Part shown: in pieces, positions 1 through 8,797 of the stretch | Numbering within the stretch: position 1 is the stretch's first letter | Layout of the letters: each line of letters opens with the position of its first letter | Source of the DNA: Allofournierella_A excrementavium | GTDB lineage: Bacteria; Bacillota; Clostridia; Oscillospirales; Ruminococcaceae | Assembly (NCBI GenBank): GCA_019120375.1 | Contig: DWVE01000030.1 | Location: forward strand, 25,855 to 89,854 | Direction: 5' to 3' | DNA length: 64,000 nucleotides | The notes under the pieces: generated by a model | What the model was told of the DNA's origin: nothing | Seen by the model: only the letters and a program-made list of their open reading frames with translations | Databases searched by the model: none | Position numbers and translations under genes: made by a program

Positions 1-1882
1 CCACCTGGCCACGCTCCTCCTCCACCATGCGGGTCATGGTGGTCAGCGCCACCAGCGCCGCCACCAGGAAGAAGAACACCGGGAACACCGTGGCGATGGC
101 GGCGATCTTGTCGGCGTTGTCGCCGTAGCTGGAAAAGCTGGTGTTGTCGCTGCGGTCGCCCAGCACCCACTTGCCCTTTTCGATCTTGCGCACTTCGCTC
201 TCGGCGTCCAGAATTTCCTCCTTGCCGTCGGCCAGTTCCTGCTCGGCCTCGGCCTTGGCGTCCTCGTATTCCTGTTCGCCGTCAATGAGCTCCTGCCGGC
301 CTTCCTCCAGTTCGGCCAGACCGTCCTCATACTGCCGGCGCGCGTCCAGCAGCTTTTCATCCGCCTCCGCGAAGGCCTTTTCGGTGGAAGCGATGGTGTC
401 GTTCAGTTCCTGCTCCTTGGTCTGGAGCTCGGCCCAGCCGTCGGAAAGCTGCTTGCGCCCGGCGTTGATCTGGGCCTGCTGCTCGTTCAGCGCCGCCAGC
501 GACGCGTCCAGGGTGGTGCCCTGGTCCGCCAGCGTCTGCAGGCCCGTTTTCAGCTGGTCCAGCTGTTCCAGCTGCGCCGGGTCGAAGCCCTCGGGCAGGG
601 AGGGCGCAAGGCCCACCAGTGTCTGCACCTGCCCGATGGCGGCGATGGTGGCTTCGTCCGACTGGTCGGAGGTGTCGATGGCGGGCAGACCGTACTGGAT
701 GAGCAGGGGATTGATCTGGGTCTCCACCATGGTCCAGAAGGCGGCCTTGCCCGCGCTCAGCTGGTCCAGCTGGGTGCGGCCCGCGTCCAGCTGCTCCTGG
801 GCGTCGTCCAGCTGGTCCTGGGTGTCCAGAATTTTTTCCTTGGCGTCGGCGATCTCCTGCTTGTAGCCGGGCAGCAGAAGGTAGAACTGGTTCTTGTTGG
901 TGTCCAGTTCCGCCTGGCCGTTGTCTATTTCCACCTTGGCGTCCGCCAGCTCCTGCTCCGCATCCGCCAGTTCCGCCCAGCCGTCCTTGAGCTCCTGTTC
1001 CGCGTCGGCCAGTTCCTGTTCGGCCTCGGCCTTTTTGTCGTTGTATTCCGCCCAGGCGTCGTCCAGCTCGGCTTCGGCATCGTCGATGATCTCGTCGTAG
1101 CGGGCCTGCACCCGCTCGTCCTTGATGGCCTCAAGGCCGTCCATCACCGCGCCCACCTTGTTCTCGTAGGCCGCGGAGAAGGAGTTCAGCTCCCGCGCGC
1201 CCTCCACCGAGAGGTAGAAGGTGGTGTAGTAGTCCATGTCAAAGCTGGACTCGGGGGCATAGGCGAACAGGTCGATGGTGCCGGTGCCGGCGTTGGTGTA
1301 TTCGGTCTCCACCGAGAAATAGGCCGCCGAGCGCACGGTGCCCACCACGGTGAAGGTCTGGGGCAGCGCGTCGGTGATGTCCTCGTCGTTCTCGGTCTGG
1401 TTCACCGTCAGCACGTCCCCGATGGCGGGGATGGTGCCGGAAAAATCCTTGGTCAGGCCCACGGCGATCTCGCCGGGGGCAGAGGGCATCCGCCCGTCCA
1501 CAAGGGTCAGCTGGTTGAGCTGCTCCTCCTCGGGCAGGCTTTCTTCGGGGATGCTCTGCAGCCGGGTGGTCAGGCTCTCGCCGCTCTCGCTGGTGAGCAC
1601 CAGGTCCATGTCCCGGGCGGGCATGACCCCTTCCACCCCTTCCACCGCCCGCACGGCGGCCAGGTCCCCGTCGGTGAGGCCCTGGGTGGACTGTATCTTG
1701 ATGTCATAGAGGTTGGCCTCGCGGCAGTAGGTGTCGGTGGAAAGGCGCATGTCCACCGGCGAAGCCAGCAGGCCGGAGAGAAAGCCCACGCCCAGCGCCA
1801 CGATGGCAAAGATGGCCACAAAGCGGGAGAGGCTTGCGCGCACGGTGCGCAGGATGGACTTCCAGTAGGTACGGTTCAGCAA
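1..1882 (-). CDS. FtsX/MacB-type ABC transporter permease with long coiled-coil ectodomain (partial, C-terminus outside window)
   Basis: Reading minus from a TTG at 1882 gives LLNRTYWKSILRTVRASLSR followed by one N-terminal membrane helix (FVAIFAIVALGVGFLSGLLA), then a large extracellular region and a second membrane segment near 1-110. The frame is still open at base 1 and ends in VEEERGQ, the loop typical of FtsX-family permeases. The ectodomain begins MacB-like (about residues 40-230) and then becomes a long coiled coil rich in ELADAEQEL-type heptads (about 250-580). Such permeases pair with a LolD/MacB-type ATPase for export or substrate extrusion across the membrane. The ATPase gene ends 7 bases upstream, so they are co-transcribed. 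No ATG is available near the ATPase stop; TTG with a weak GGTG upstream is the best start. The substrate is unknown. Confidence 0.85.
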   Translation of the reverse strand, partial: MLNRTYWKSILRTVRASLSRFVAIFAIVALGVGFLSGLLASPVDMRLSTDTYCREANLYDIKIQSTQGLTDGDLAAVRAVEGVEGVMPARDMDLVLTSESGESLTTRLQSIPEESLPEEEQLNQLTLVDGRMPSAPGEIAVGLTKDFSGTIPAIGDVLTVNQTENDEDITDALPQTFTVVGTVRSAAYFSVETEYTNAGTGTIDLFAYAPESSFDMDYYTTFYLSVEGARELNSFSAAYENKVGAVMDGLEAIKDERVQARYDEIIDDAEAELDDAWAEYNDKKAEAEQELADAEQELKDGWAELADAEQELADAKVEIDNGQAELDTNKNQFYLLLPGYKQEIADAKEKILDTQDQLDDAQEQLDAGRTQLDQLSAGKAAFWTMVETQINPLLIQYGLPAIDTSDQSDEATIAAIGQVQTLVGLAPSLPEGFDPAQLEQLDQLKTGLQTLADQGTTLDASLAALNEQQAQINAGRKQLSDGWAELQTKEQELNDTIASTEKAFAEADEKLLDARRQYEDGLAELEEGRQELIDGEQEYEDAKAEAEQELADGKEEILDAESEVRKIEKGKWVLGDRSDNTSFSSYGDNADKIAAIATVFPVFFFLVAALVALTTMTRMVEEERGQV

Positions 1883-1889
1883 CGTTTGT

Positions 1890-2603
1890 TCACCACTCGA
1901 TCTGTTCCACCGGCGTGGGGTTGGGATTCGTCTCGTTGGAGATGGCCTGCCCGCTCTTGATGCGGATCACCCGGTCCGCCATGGCGGTGAGGGCGCTGTT
2001 GTGGGTGATGACGATGACCGTGCGGTGGGTGTTTCGGCAGGTGTCCTGCAGAAGTTTCAGCACCTGCTTGCCGGTGTTGTAGTCCAGCGCGCCGGTGGGC
2101 TCGTCGCACAGAAGGATTTTCGGGTTCTTGGCCAGCGCCCGGGCGATGGACACCCGCTGCTGCTCGCCGCCCGAAAGCTGCGCCGGGAAGTTGGCCATCC
2201 GCTGGCCCAGGCCCACGTGTTCCAGGGTCTCGGCGGCGGGCAGGGGGTCGCGGCAGATCTCGCTGGCCAGCTCCACGTTCTCCAGGGCGGTGAGGTTCTG
2301 CACCAGATTGTAGAACTGGAACACAAAGCCCACGTCATGCCGGCGGTAGCCGGTGAGCTGGCGCTGGTTCATAGCGCTGATCTCGGCGCCGTCCAGCCAG
2401 ATGTGGCCCTCATCGCACACGTCCATGCCGCCCAGCATGTTCAGCACGGTGGTCTTGCCCGCGCCGGAGGGCCCCACGATGACGCAGAACTCCCCCTCGT
2501 CGATGTGAAAAGTGATGTGGTCGGCGGCGGCGATGCGCGTTTCGCCCATCTGATAATACTTGCACACCCCGTCGAACACCACAAAATGGTCCCGGCCGTC
2601 CAT
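1890..2603 (-). CDS. ABC transporter ATP-binding protein, LolD/MacB type
   Basis: A 237-residue cytoplasmic ATPase that would power the permease encoded just downstream. It has a Walker A GPSGAGKTT (about residue 45), the signature LSGGEQQR, Walker B LLCDEPTGALD and an H-loop ITHNS. The DEPTGALD form and the length are typical of the LolD/MacB/FtsE group, which works with FtsX-like permeases and not with classical importers. The first start after an open stretch is an ATG at 2603, and a promoter-like TATAAT lies 68 bases upstream on the same strand. The stop at 1890 is followed 7 bases later by the permease start. The class is secure; the substrate (peptide, lipid or drug) cannot be read from the sequence. 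Confidence 0.93.
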   Translation of the reverse strand: MDGRDHFVVFDGVCKYYQMGETRIAAADHITFHIDEGEFCVIVGPSGAGKTTVLNMLGGMDVCDEGHIWLDGAEISAMNQRQLTGYRRHDVGFVFQFYNLVQNLTALENVELASEICRDPLPAAETLEHVGLGQRMANFPAQLSGGEQQRVSIARALAKNPKILLCDEPTGALDYNTGKQVLKLLQDTCRNTHRTVIVITHNSALTAMADRVIRIKSGQAISNETNPNPTPVEQIEW

Positions 2604-2855
2604 TGACAGATCACCCCGTCGGAAAAAGTTGAAAGAAGGGCGCTTTGCGCGCCCCGGTCTCTTATTACATATTATAAAGAAAAGTGTGGCGCTTGTGTGG
2701 ACAAATTTGTAAAATATCTATGAAGTGGCCGTATTTTCTTGCATTTTCGGCCGGGCAAAAGCCCGCGGTCCGGTCTTTTTTTGCCGGGGCCGGTGTGATA
2801 CAATAGAGCAAAGCGCCGCACGGCACGGGAGCGGCGGCGAAAAGGAGTGAAAAAC
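2604..2855. promoter_or_regulatory. Divergent promoter region between ABC exporter and radical SAM operon
   Basis: This 252-base gap separates divergent transcription units. On the minus strand a perfect TATAAT lies at 2671-2676 with only a weak -35. On the plus strand TGATACAAT at 2796-2804 is an extended -10, with no good -35. An AAAGGAG at 2841-2847 is the ribosome binding site for the plus gene. Confidence 0.5.
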
Positions 2856-4241
2856 GTGATCGACCTCGTGACCCTGCGGGAGTTTTTGTTCCGCCGAAAA
2901 TATCTCTCTCAGGTGCGCCACATCACCCTGAACCCCGGCGGGCCGGGGGTGGTGCGGCTGCACATGCTGCCCCCCGCCAGCCGCCTGCGGCGCAGCGTGC
3001 CCTATGTGGTCATCCTGAACGGCCACGACGTGCTGCCGCTGAACATTTCCTGGGCCATCCTGCTGGCCTGCCTGATGGACGCGCTGGCCCCCTACGCCGA
3101 CCGGGAGGTGCCCGACGAAGACCTGGAAGGCCTGGGCGAAAAGGCCGTGGCCGCCGCCCGGCGGGTCTACCCCGGCGTGAAGCCGGACCGCATGCGCGCC
3201 GAGCTGGAGCGGATGCTGCAAAGCTTCATCGCCATCGCCCGGGGCCAGGAGCCTCCGGAGGAGGTGCAGCCCATCAGTTTGGGAGACTACGCCCCGCAGA
3301 TGACCGCCCCCCACCGCATGGACCTGATGGTCAGCGCCATGGAAAAGGAGGGCCGCTGGAACTGCAACCAGAAGTGCCTGCACTGCTACGCCGCCGGCCA
3401 GCCGGAGGCGGAGGTGCAGGAGCTGGACACCGCCGGCTGGAAGCGGGTGCTGGACGCCCTGCGCAGGGCGGGCGTGCCTCAGGTCACCTTCACCGGCGGC
3501 GAGCCCACCATGCGCGCCGATCTGGTGGAGCTGGTGGACGCGGCCCGCTGGTTCGTCACCCGGCTGAACACCAACGGCCGCCTGCTCACCCCCCAGCTTT
3601 GCAAAGCCCTCTATGAGGCCAGCCTGGACAGCGTGCAAATCACCCTTTACAGCGCCGACGAGGCCGTTCACAACGGCCTTGTGGGCGCGCCCGGCTTTGC
3701 CGACACGGTGGCGGGCATCCGCAGCGCTCTGGCGGCGGGCCTCTCGGTGAGCGTGAACACCCCCCTGTGCAGCCTGAACGCCGACTACGCCGCTACCCTG
3801 GAATTCCTCCACGGCCTGGGCGTGCGGTACGTCACCTGCTCGGGGCTCATCCCCACCGGGGCGGCCCTCACCGAGGGCAGCCGCGCCACCCGCCTTTCCC
3901 CCGAAGAGCTGGAGGCCCTTCTGCGGCAGGCGGTGACCTACTGCGCCGAAAACGGCATGGAGATCGACTTCACCAGCCCCGGCTGGCTGCCCCCCGAGAC
4001 GCTGCTGGGCCTGGGGCTGCCCATGGCCCCCACCTGCGGGGCGTGCCTGAGCAACATGGCGGTGGCCCCCGACGGAACGGTGGTGCCCTGCCAGAGCTGG
4101 CTTTCCGGCGACGGGCTGGGCAATATCCTCACCGACGACTGGAAGGCCGTCTGGCACAGCCCCCGGTGCGCGGCCATCCGTGCCGAGAGCGCCAAGATGG
4201 AGCACATCTGCCAGCTGCGGCAAAAGGAGGGCGCCCGATGA
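2856..4241 (+). CDS. Radical SAM/SPASM-like peptide-modifying enzyme candidate
   Basis: The protein has about 461 residues. The radical SAM core carries CNQKCLHC at about residues 170-177, the CxxxCxxC motif for the 4Fe-4S cluster that cleaves S-adenosylmethionine, followed by FTGGEPTM. The C-terminus has further cysteines (CGAC, VPC, RC, IC) of the SPASM type, which bind auxiliary clusters. About 160 residues precede the core; a segment around VILNGHDVLPLNISW could be a PqqD-like peptide-recognition domain, but this is only a resemblance. The GTG at 2856 is chosen over the in-frame GTG at 2847 because AAAGGAG overlaps the latter and sits 8 bases before the former. The stop overlaps the next start (ATGA), so it is translationally coupled to the Cys-tailed membrane protein, its obvious candidate substrate. 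Confidence 0.85.
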   Translation: MIDLVTLREFLFRRKYLSQVRHITLNPGGPGVVRLHMLPPASRLRRSVPYVVILNGHDVLPLNISWAILLACLMDALAPYADREVPDEDLEGLGEKAVAAARRVYPGVKPDRMRAELERMLQSFIAIARGQEPPEEVQPISLGDYAPQMTAPHRMDLMVSAMEKEGRWNCNQKCLHCYAAGQPEAEVQELDTAGWKRVLDALRRAGVPQVTFTGGEPTMRADLVELVDAARWFVTRLNTNGRLLTPQLCKALYEASLDSVQITLYSADEAVHNGLVGAPGFADTVAGIRSALAAGLSVSVNTPLCSLNADYAATLEFLHGLGVRYVTCSGLIPTGAALTEGSRATRLSPEELEALLRQAVTYCAENGMEIDFTSPGWLPPETLLGLGLPMAPTCGACLSNMAVAPDGTVVPCQSWLSGDGLGNILTDDWKAVWHSPRCAAIRAESAKMEHICQLRQKEGAR

Positions 4242-5329
4242 AAAAACTGAAACGCTTCGCCCTGGCCTTTGCGGCGCTGGCGCTGCTGACGGCGGCCCTC
4301 TTGTGCCCGGCGGTGAGCGCCGCCAACCTGGACGAGATAGAAAAATACTTCATCACCGTGCGCATCCAGCCGGACGGCAGCGCCGAGATCGACTACGACA
4401 TCCACTGGAAGGTGCTGGACTCCACCACCGCCGGCCCGCTGGAATGGGTGAAGGTGGGCGTGCCCAATAATAACATCGAGCCGGTGAGCCACAGCGACAC
4501 CATCGCCGACCTCTATTCCTACCCCGAGGGAGGCAGCTACGTCCGGCTGGACCTGGACCGCCGCTACTACGCCGGCGAGACGGTGCGCCTCGAGTTCACC
4601 CTCCACGTGACCCATCTCTATGAGATTTACGACGACGGCTCGGTGAACTTTGAGTTCACTCCCGGCTGGTTCGACGAGGCCGAGACAAAGCAGCTCACCT
4701 TCACCTGGGAGGACGGAGACGCCCGGGCCAGCTACGCCGCCGAACTGGAAGGCGCGCCGGTGACCGGCGACCTCACCGGAACACCCAACGGGGTGCAGGG
4801 CGAGTGGACCGACCTGCCCGAGGGCGCGCGCCTTACCTTTGCCGCCGACTACGCGGACCAGTCCGCCTTCGCCGCCGGCCCCCTGGACCCGGGCATGGAC
4901 CGGAACAGCGCCGACACCGGCTGGAGCGAAGACTCCCAGGACAGCAACGATGCGCTGGGCCTCTTTTTGTGGGTGCTGTTCCTCTCTCTGGTGATTTGGA
5001 ACCTCTCGCGCCGGCTTTCCGGCCGCTACTTTTTGGGCGGCTTTGGGGGCTGGTTCTGGCCCCACCACCACGGCGGGCCCCGCCCGCCCCATGGCGGCCC
5101 CTCCGGCGGCTCCGGCGGGTTTGGCGGCTTTGGGGGCGGCTCGGGCCGTGGCTCCGGCGCGGGGCGGCGCAGTGGCGGCGGATGCGCCTGTGCCTGCGCC
5201 TGCGTTTCCTGCGCCTGCGCCTGTGCCTGCGCGGGCGGCGGGCGCGCCGGGTGCAGCGCCAAGGACTTCAAGGGCGCGGTGGACGCCGAGGCCCTTTGCG
5301 CCATTCTCAAAAAGGACAAGGAGGAGTGA
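4238..5329 (+). CDS. Secreted/membrane-anchored protein with Gly-rich and Cys-Ala-repeat C-terminal tail
   Basis: The 363-residue product starts with a signal peptide (MKKLKRFALAFAALALLTAA to about residue 28), then about 210 residues of beta-rich ectodomain reminiscent of DUF2207-type proteins (IQPDGSAEIDYDI). One membrane helix, LGLFLWVLFLSLVIWNLSRR, sits at about 243-262. After it comes a Trp/His/Gly/Pro-rich stretch (GGFGGFGGGSGRGSGAG) and then CACACACVSCACACACAG, another Cys in GRAGC, and KDF near the end: nine cysteines in about 28 residues. The tail should face the cytoplasm if the signal peptide is cleaved and the helix exits inward, which would let a cytoplasmic radical SAM enzyme reach it. 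The gene overlaps that enzyme's gene by 4 bases and lies 3 bases before the AAA ATPase. AAAGGAGG at 4223-4230 is the ribosome binding site. Confidence 0.85.
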   Translation: MKKLKRFALAFAALALLTAALLCPAVSAANLDEIEKYFITVRIQPDGSAEIDYDIHWKVLDSTTAGPLEWVKVGVPNNNIEPVSHSDTIADLYSYPEGGSYVRLDLDRRYYAGETVRLEFTLHVTHLYEIYDDGSVNFEFTPGWFDEAETKQLTFTWEDGDARASYAAELEGAPVTGDLTGTPNGVQGEWTDLPEGARLTFAADYADQSAFAAGPLDPGMDRNSADTGWSEDSQDSNDALGLFLWVLFLSLVIWNLSRRLSGRYFLGGFGGWFWPHHHGGPRPPHGGPSGGSGGFGGFGGGSGRGSGAGRRSGGGCACACACVSCACACACAGGGRAGCSAKDFKGAVDAEALCAILKKDKEE

Positions 5330-5332
5330 CCC

Positions 5333-7399
5333 ATGGCCGGCAGCACCGATTGGGAAGACCTGATGAACGGGGTGTTCGGCCCCGGTGGGCGCTTTCGCGG
5401 CGGGGCGGGCGCTGAAAAACGCCCGGCGGAGGACGGCCTTGCCGCCGCTCAGAAGAAGCTGGAAGAAGCGGCGAGCCGCACCCAGGCTGCCGCCGGGGCG
5501 GCCCGGAAAACCGACGCCGCGCGCCTTTTGCAGAACAGCGAGGAGCTGACCAAGCGCCTGGAAGCCCAGAGCCGGGAGATAAGCCGGCTGGGCCAGGGCC
5601 TTGCCCGGGAAATGGAGCAGGACGGCCTGCTCACCCCGGCGCAAAGCCGGGCCGCGGCCCCCGTGCCCAAAAACACCGACGCCGCCTTCGAGGCGGCGGC
5701 AAAGCGCCAGCAGGCCGCGCTTGTGGGGCGGCAGGAGTTTTCCGCCGCGCTGCTGGCGGCCTTCCGCCGGCCCTTCGTGCTGGGCGAAGCGGGGGAAAAG
5801 CCCCGCAACGTCATTGTTTTATCCGGCAGGGCGGGCCGGGGGCGGCACTTCGCCCTCACCCAGACGGTGCAGGCGCTGAAGGACGAGGGCTTGCTGGCCG
5901 GGGGCGTCGCCTGGATGGACCTTGCCCTCTACGGCAGCCCGGCCCAGGAAAAACTTTTTTTGCAGGACCTCTACGCTGCGCTGGCCGGGCCCGACCCGGT
6001 GCTGGCCTTTGAAAACGCGGAGCAGTGCCACCCGGGGTGCCTCTCGCTGCTGGCCCAGCTGGCGGTGAGCGGCAGCGCCCGGCTGGCCAGCCGCTATGTG
6101 CTGCAAAAGGGCCTGCTGGTGGAGACCGGCACCGCCCTGGCCCCCGGCGCGGTGGGCTCTCTGAGCGCGGGGGGCAAGTACCTTGTGTTCCTCTGCCCCG
6201 GCGGAAAAAACAAGCTGGCGGGGCTGCTGGGCGCGGCCTTTGCCACCGCGGTGGGGGACGAGTGCGAGGCCCCGGCCTTCAGCCGGGAAGAGCTGCTGAC
6301 CATCGCCGGGCGGCAGCTGAACGAGCTGGCCCGCAAGACCAAAGAGCGGCTGGGCTGGACCCTCACCGTGACCGGCGAGGGCCTTGCGGACCTGGTGGCT
6401 CAAAAGGGCGAAGCGGGAGTGGGCCGCCTGGCGGAGTTCTGCGAAAAGTGCTTCGCCGCCCTGGCGGAGCACAAGCTGCGGGGCCGCAAAGCCGCCGCCG
6501 TCGCCCTGAAAGCGGGGGAGGGCGGGCAGGTGCTGGCCGCCTTCGACGGCGGGGAACAGACCGACCTGCTGGCCATCCTGCCCGGGGAATACACCGCCGA
6601 CCTGGAAGAAGTGAAGGCCGAGATGGACCGCATCATCGGCCTGGACGAAGTGAAGGACTATGTGCTGCGGCTGGAGGACGCCATCGCCGTCCAGCGGCGG
6701 CGGGCCGCCGCCGGCATGAAGACCGCGGGCGTTTCCATGCACATGATCTTCACCGGCAACCCCGGCACCGGCAAGACCACCATCGCCCGGCTGGTGGGCA
6801 AGTACCTCAAGGCCATCGGGGCGCTCTCCGGCGGGCAGCTGGTGGAGGTGAGCCGGGCGGACCTGGTGGGCCGCTATGTGGGCCACACCGCGCCCCTGAC
6901 CCAGAAGGTCATTCAGTCGGCCCTGGGGGGCGTGCTCTTCATCGACGAGGCCTATTCCCTTTACCGCGGCGAGCAGGACACCTTCGGCCTGGAGGCCATC
7001 GACACGCTGGTCAAGGGCATGGAGGACCACCGGGACGAGCTGGTGGTCATCCTTGCTGGCTACACCAAGGAGATGGAGGAGTTTTTGCAGGCGAACAGCG
7101 GCCTGCGCAGCCGCTTTCCCAACAAAATCGAATTCCCGGACTACACCGGCGCCGAGCTGCTGGCCATCACAAAGCTCACCGCAAAGGGCAAGGGCTACCG
7201 GTTGACCGAGGACTGCGACGGGCCGCTGCTGGCCTTCTACGACCGCAAGCAGGCGGAAAACGCCGCCGAAAACGGCAACGGCCGCCTTGCCCGCAACACC
7301 CTGGAGGCGGCCATCCTGAACCAGGGGCGGCGGCTGGCCGCGGAGCCGGACGCGGCGCTGGACGAATTGCGGCTGGGAGATTTTGAACTGGACCAATAA
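5333..7399 (+). CDS. AAA ATPase, CbbX/SpoVK type, with coiled-coil and degenerate N-terminal ATPase-like region
   Basis: This 688-residue protein has three parts. Residues about 30-115 are charged and helical, probably coiled coil. Residues about 125-400 resemble an AAA module, but its P-loop reads LSGRAGRGRH and lacks the GxxGxGKT lysine. Residues about 420-680 form an intact CbbX/SpoVK-type AAA domain: Walker A GNPGTGKTT (475-483), Walker B GVLFIDEAYS, sensor-1 region ILAGYTKEM and arginine-finger SGLRSRFPN. Such ATPases remodel protein complexes, for example rubisco activase CbbX and the sporulation protein SpoVK. It begins 3 bases after the Cys-tailed membrane protein and closes the operon, suggesting it acts on that protein or its modified form. 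The function is inferred from context only. Confidence 0.88.
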   Translation: MAGSTDWEDLMNGVFGPGGRFRGGAGAEKRPAEDGLAAAQKKLEEAASRTQAAAGAARKTDAARLLQNSEELTKRLEAQSREISRLGQGLAREMEQDGLLTPAQSRAAAPVPKNTDAAFEAAAKRQQAALVGRQEFSAALLAAFRRPFVLGEAGEKPRNVIVLSGRAGRGRHFALTQTVQALKDEGLLAGGVAWMDLALYGSPAQEKLFLQDLYAALAGPDPVLAFENAEQCHPGCLSLLAQLAVSGSARLASRYVLQKGLLVETGTALAPGAVGSLSAGGKYLVFLCPGGKNKLAGLLGAAFATAVGDECEAPAFSREELLTIAGRQLNELARKTKERLGWTLTVTGEGLADLVAQKGEAGVGRLAEFCEKCFAALAEHKLRGRKAAAVALKAGEGGQVLAAFDGGEQTDLLAILPGEYTADLEEVKAEMDRIIGLDEVKDYVLRLEDAIAVQRRRAAAGMKTAGVSMHMIFTGNPGTGKTTIARLVGKYLKAIGALSGGQLVEVSRADLVGRYVGHTAPLTQKVIQSALGGVLFIDEAYSLYRGEQDTFGLEAIDTLVKGMEDHRDELVVILAGYTKEMEEFLQANSGLRSRFPNKIEFPDYTGAELLAITKLTAKGKGYRLTEDCDGPLLAFYDRKQAENAAENGNGRLARNTLEAAILNQGRRLAAEPDAALDELRLGDFELDQ

Positions 7400-7502
7400 A
7401 ACAAACAAGCGCCCCTTTCGGGCGGAACGCGGGCGCGGCCCGCGCCCCGGCCCCGTCGGGGGCGCCTCTTTGCGAAAATAAAGAGAGTGGGAAGGAATTT
7501 TG

Positions 7503-8621
7503 ATGAAACAGTGTTTTCAAAGAGCGCTCGGCTTTGCCAAAAGCGAAGCGGTGCTCAGCATCGCCGCGCTGCTGGCGGTGGGTTCCATGACGGCGGTGCC
7601 GCCGGACAAGGGCTATCTTGACTACATCGACTGGGACACCCTGGCCCTGCTGTTCAGCCTGATGGCGGTGAGCAAGGGCCTGCAGGGGCAGGGCGTGTTC
7701 GACGCGCTGGGCGCGGGGCTGCTGGGGCGGCTTTCCACCACCCGGCAGATGCTGCTGGTGCTGACCTTTCTGCCCTTCTTCGTGAGCATGCTGGTCACCA
7801 ACGACGTGGCCCTCATCACCTTTGTGCCCTTCGGGCTGGTGGTGCTGGAAATGGCCGGGTGCGAGCGGCTGGCCATCCCGCTGGTGGTGCTGCAAACGGC
7901 GGCGGCCAATCTGGGCAGCATGCTCACCCCCATGGGCAACCCCCAGAACCTCTACCTTTACAACCGCTCGGGGATGGGCTTTTTGGAGTTCTGCGCCCTG
8001 CTGGCCCCCTATGCGGCGCTGTCGGCGGCGGCCATCGCCCTGCTGGCCCTCTTGCCCAAAAGCGAGGCCATGCACGCGGCGGTGCAGCCGGAAGGAAAGG
8101 GCAGCGGCAGGCGCATCGCCCTCTTCGCCGCCCTGGGCGGGGTGTGCCTGCTCTGCATCGCAAAGCTGCTGCCCCCGCTGGCGGCGGCGGGGCTGACGCT
8201 GGCGGTGCTGCTCATTGCAGACCGGCCCCTTTTGAAAAAGGTGGACTACGCCCTGCTGGCCACCTTCGTGGCGTTCTTCGTGTTCATCGGCAACATGGGC
8301 CGCCTGCCCGCCTTCTCCGCCTTTCTGGCCGGGGCGCTGGCCGGGCGGGAAGTGGAGGTGGCGGTGGCCGCCAGCCAGGTCATCAGCAACGTGCCCGCCG
8401 CCCTGCTGCTGGCGGGTTACAGCGAAAACTGGCCCGCCCTCATCATCGGCTGCGACCTGGGGGGCCTGGGCACCCTCATCGCCTCCATGGCCAGCCTCAT
8501 CTCCTACAAGTTCTTCGCCCGGCGCTACCCCGCCCAAAAGGGCAGATACCTGCTCTGGTTCACCCTGGCCAACGTGGGACTGCTGGCGCTGCTGATGGTT
8601 TTGTATTATATCATTCGATAA
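7503..8621 (+). CDS. ArsB/NhaD/SLC13-like ion transporter
   Basis: A 372-residue polytopic membrane protein with about ten hydrophobic segments in two repeats. The first repeat carries MLVTNDVALITFVPF and TPMGNPQNL; the second carries ASQVISNVPAALLL and GGLGTLIASMASLISYK. These paired TND/SNVPA and GxxGT features are hallmarks of the ion transporter superfamily (ArsB, NhaD, CitT/SLC13). The ion is not predictable: arsenite, sodium/proton or a dicarboxylate are all possible, and no arsR or arsenate reductase gene is nearby. The ATG at 7503 is preferred to the TTG at 7500 because GAAGGA at 7491-7496 is then at proper spacing. It is a single-gene unit ending in a strong terminator. Confidence 0.85.
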   Translation: MKQCFQRALGFAKSEAVLSIAALLAVGSMTAVPPDKGYLDYIDWDTLALLFSLMAVSKGLQGQGVFDALGAGLLGRLSTTRQMLLVLTFLPFFVSMLVTNDVALITFVPFGLVVLEMAGCERLAIPLVVLQTAAANLGSMLTPMGNPQNLYLYNRSGMGFLEFCALLAPYAALSAAAIALLALLPKSEAMHAAVQPEGKGSGRRIALFAALGGVCLLCIAKLLPPLAAAGLTLAVLLIADRPLLKKVDYALLATFVAFFVFIGNMGRLPAFSAFLAGALAGREVEVAVAASQVISNVPAALLLAGYSENWPALIIGCDLGGLGTLIASMASLISYKFFARRYPAQKGRYLLWFTLANVGLLALLMVLYYIIR

Positions 8622-8649
8622 ATACATATTGTATAAATCTCAAACAAAG

Positions 8650-8689
8650 AAAAGCCCGGCACGGTGGGTCCACCGCGCCGGGCTTTTTT
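8650..8689 (+). terminator. Rho-independent terminator of the ion transporter gene
   Basis: AAGCCCGGC and CGGTGG pair with CCACCG and GCCGGGCTT around a short loop, followed by TTTTTT. It begins about 28 bases after the stop codon at 8621. Confidence 0.88.
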
Positions 8690-8797
8690 CAGTTGTGAGG
8701 CGTTTGGTCTGCGGGAAAAGCCCGCAGGTTTGCGCCGCAAAGCGCGCCCCGCCTGCCGGGAAAGGGGCGGCCCGCCCGGGCCGGAGAAAGGCCCCGC

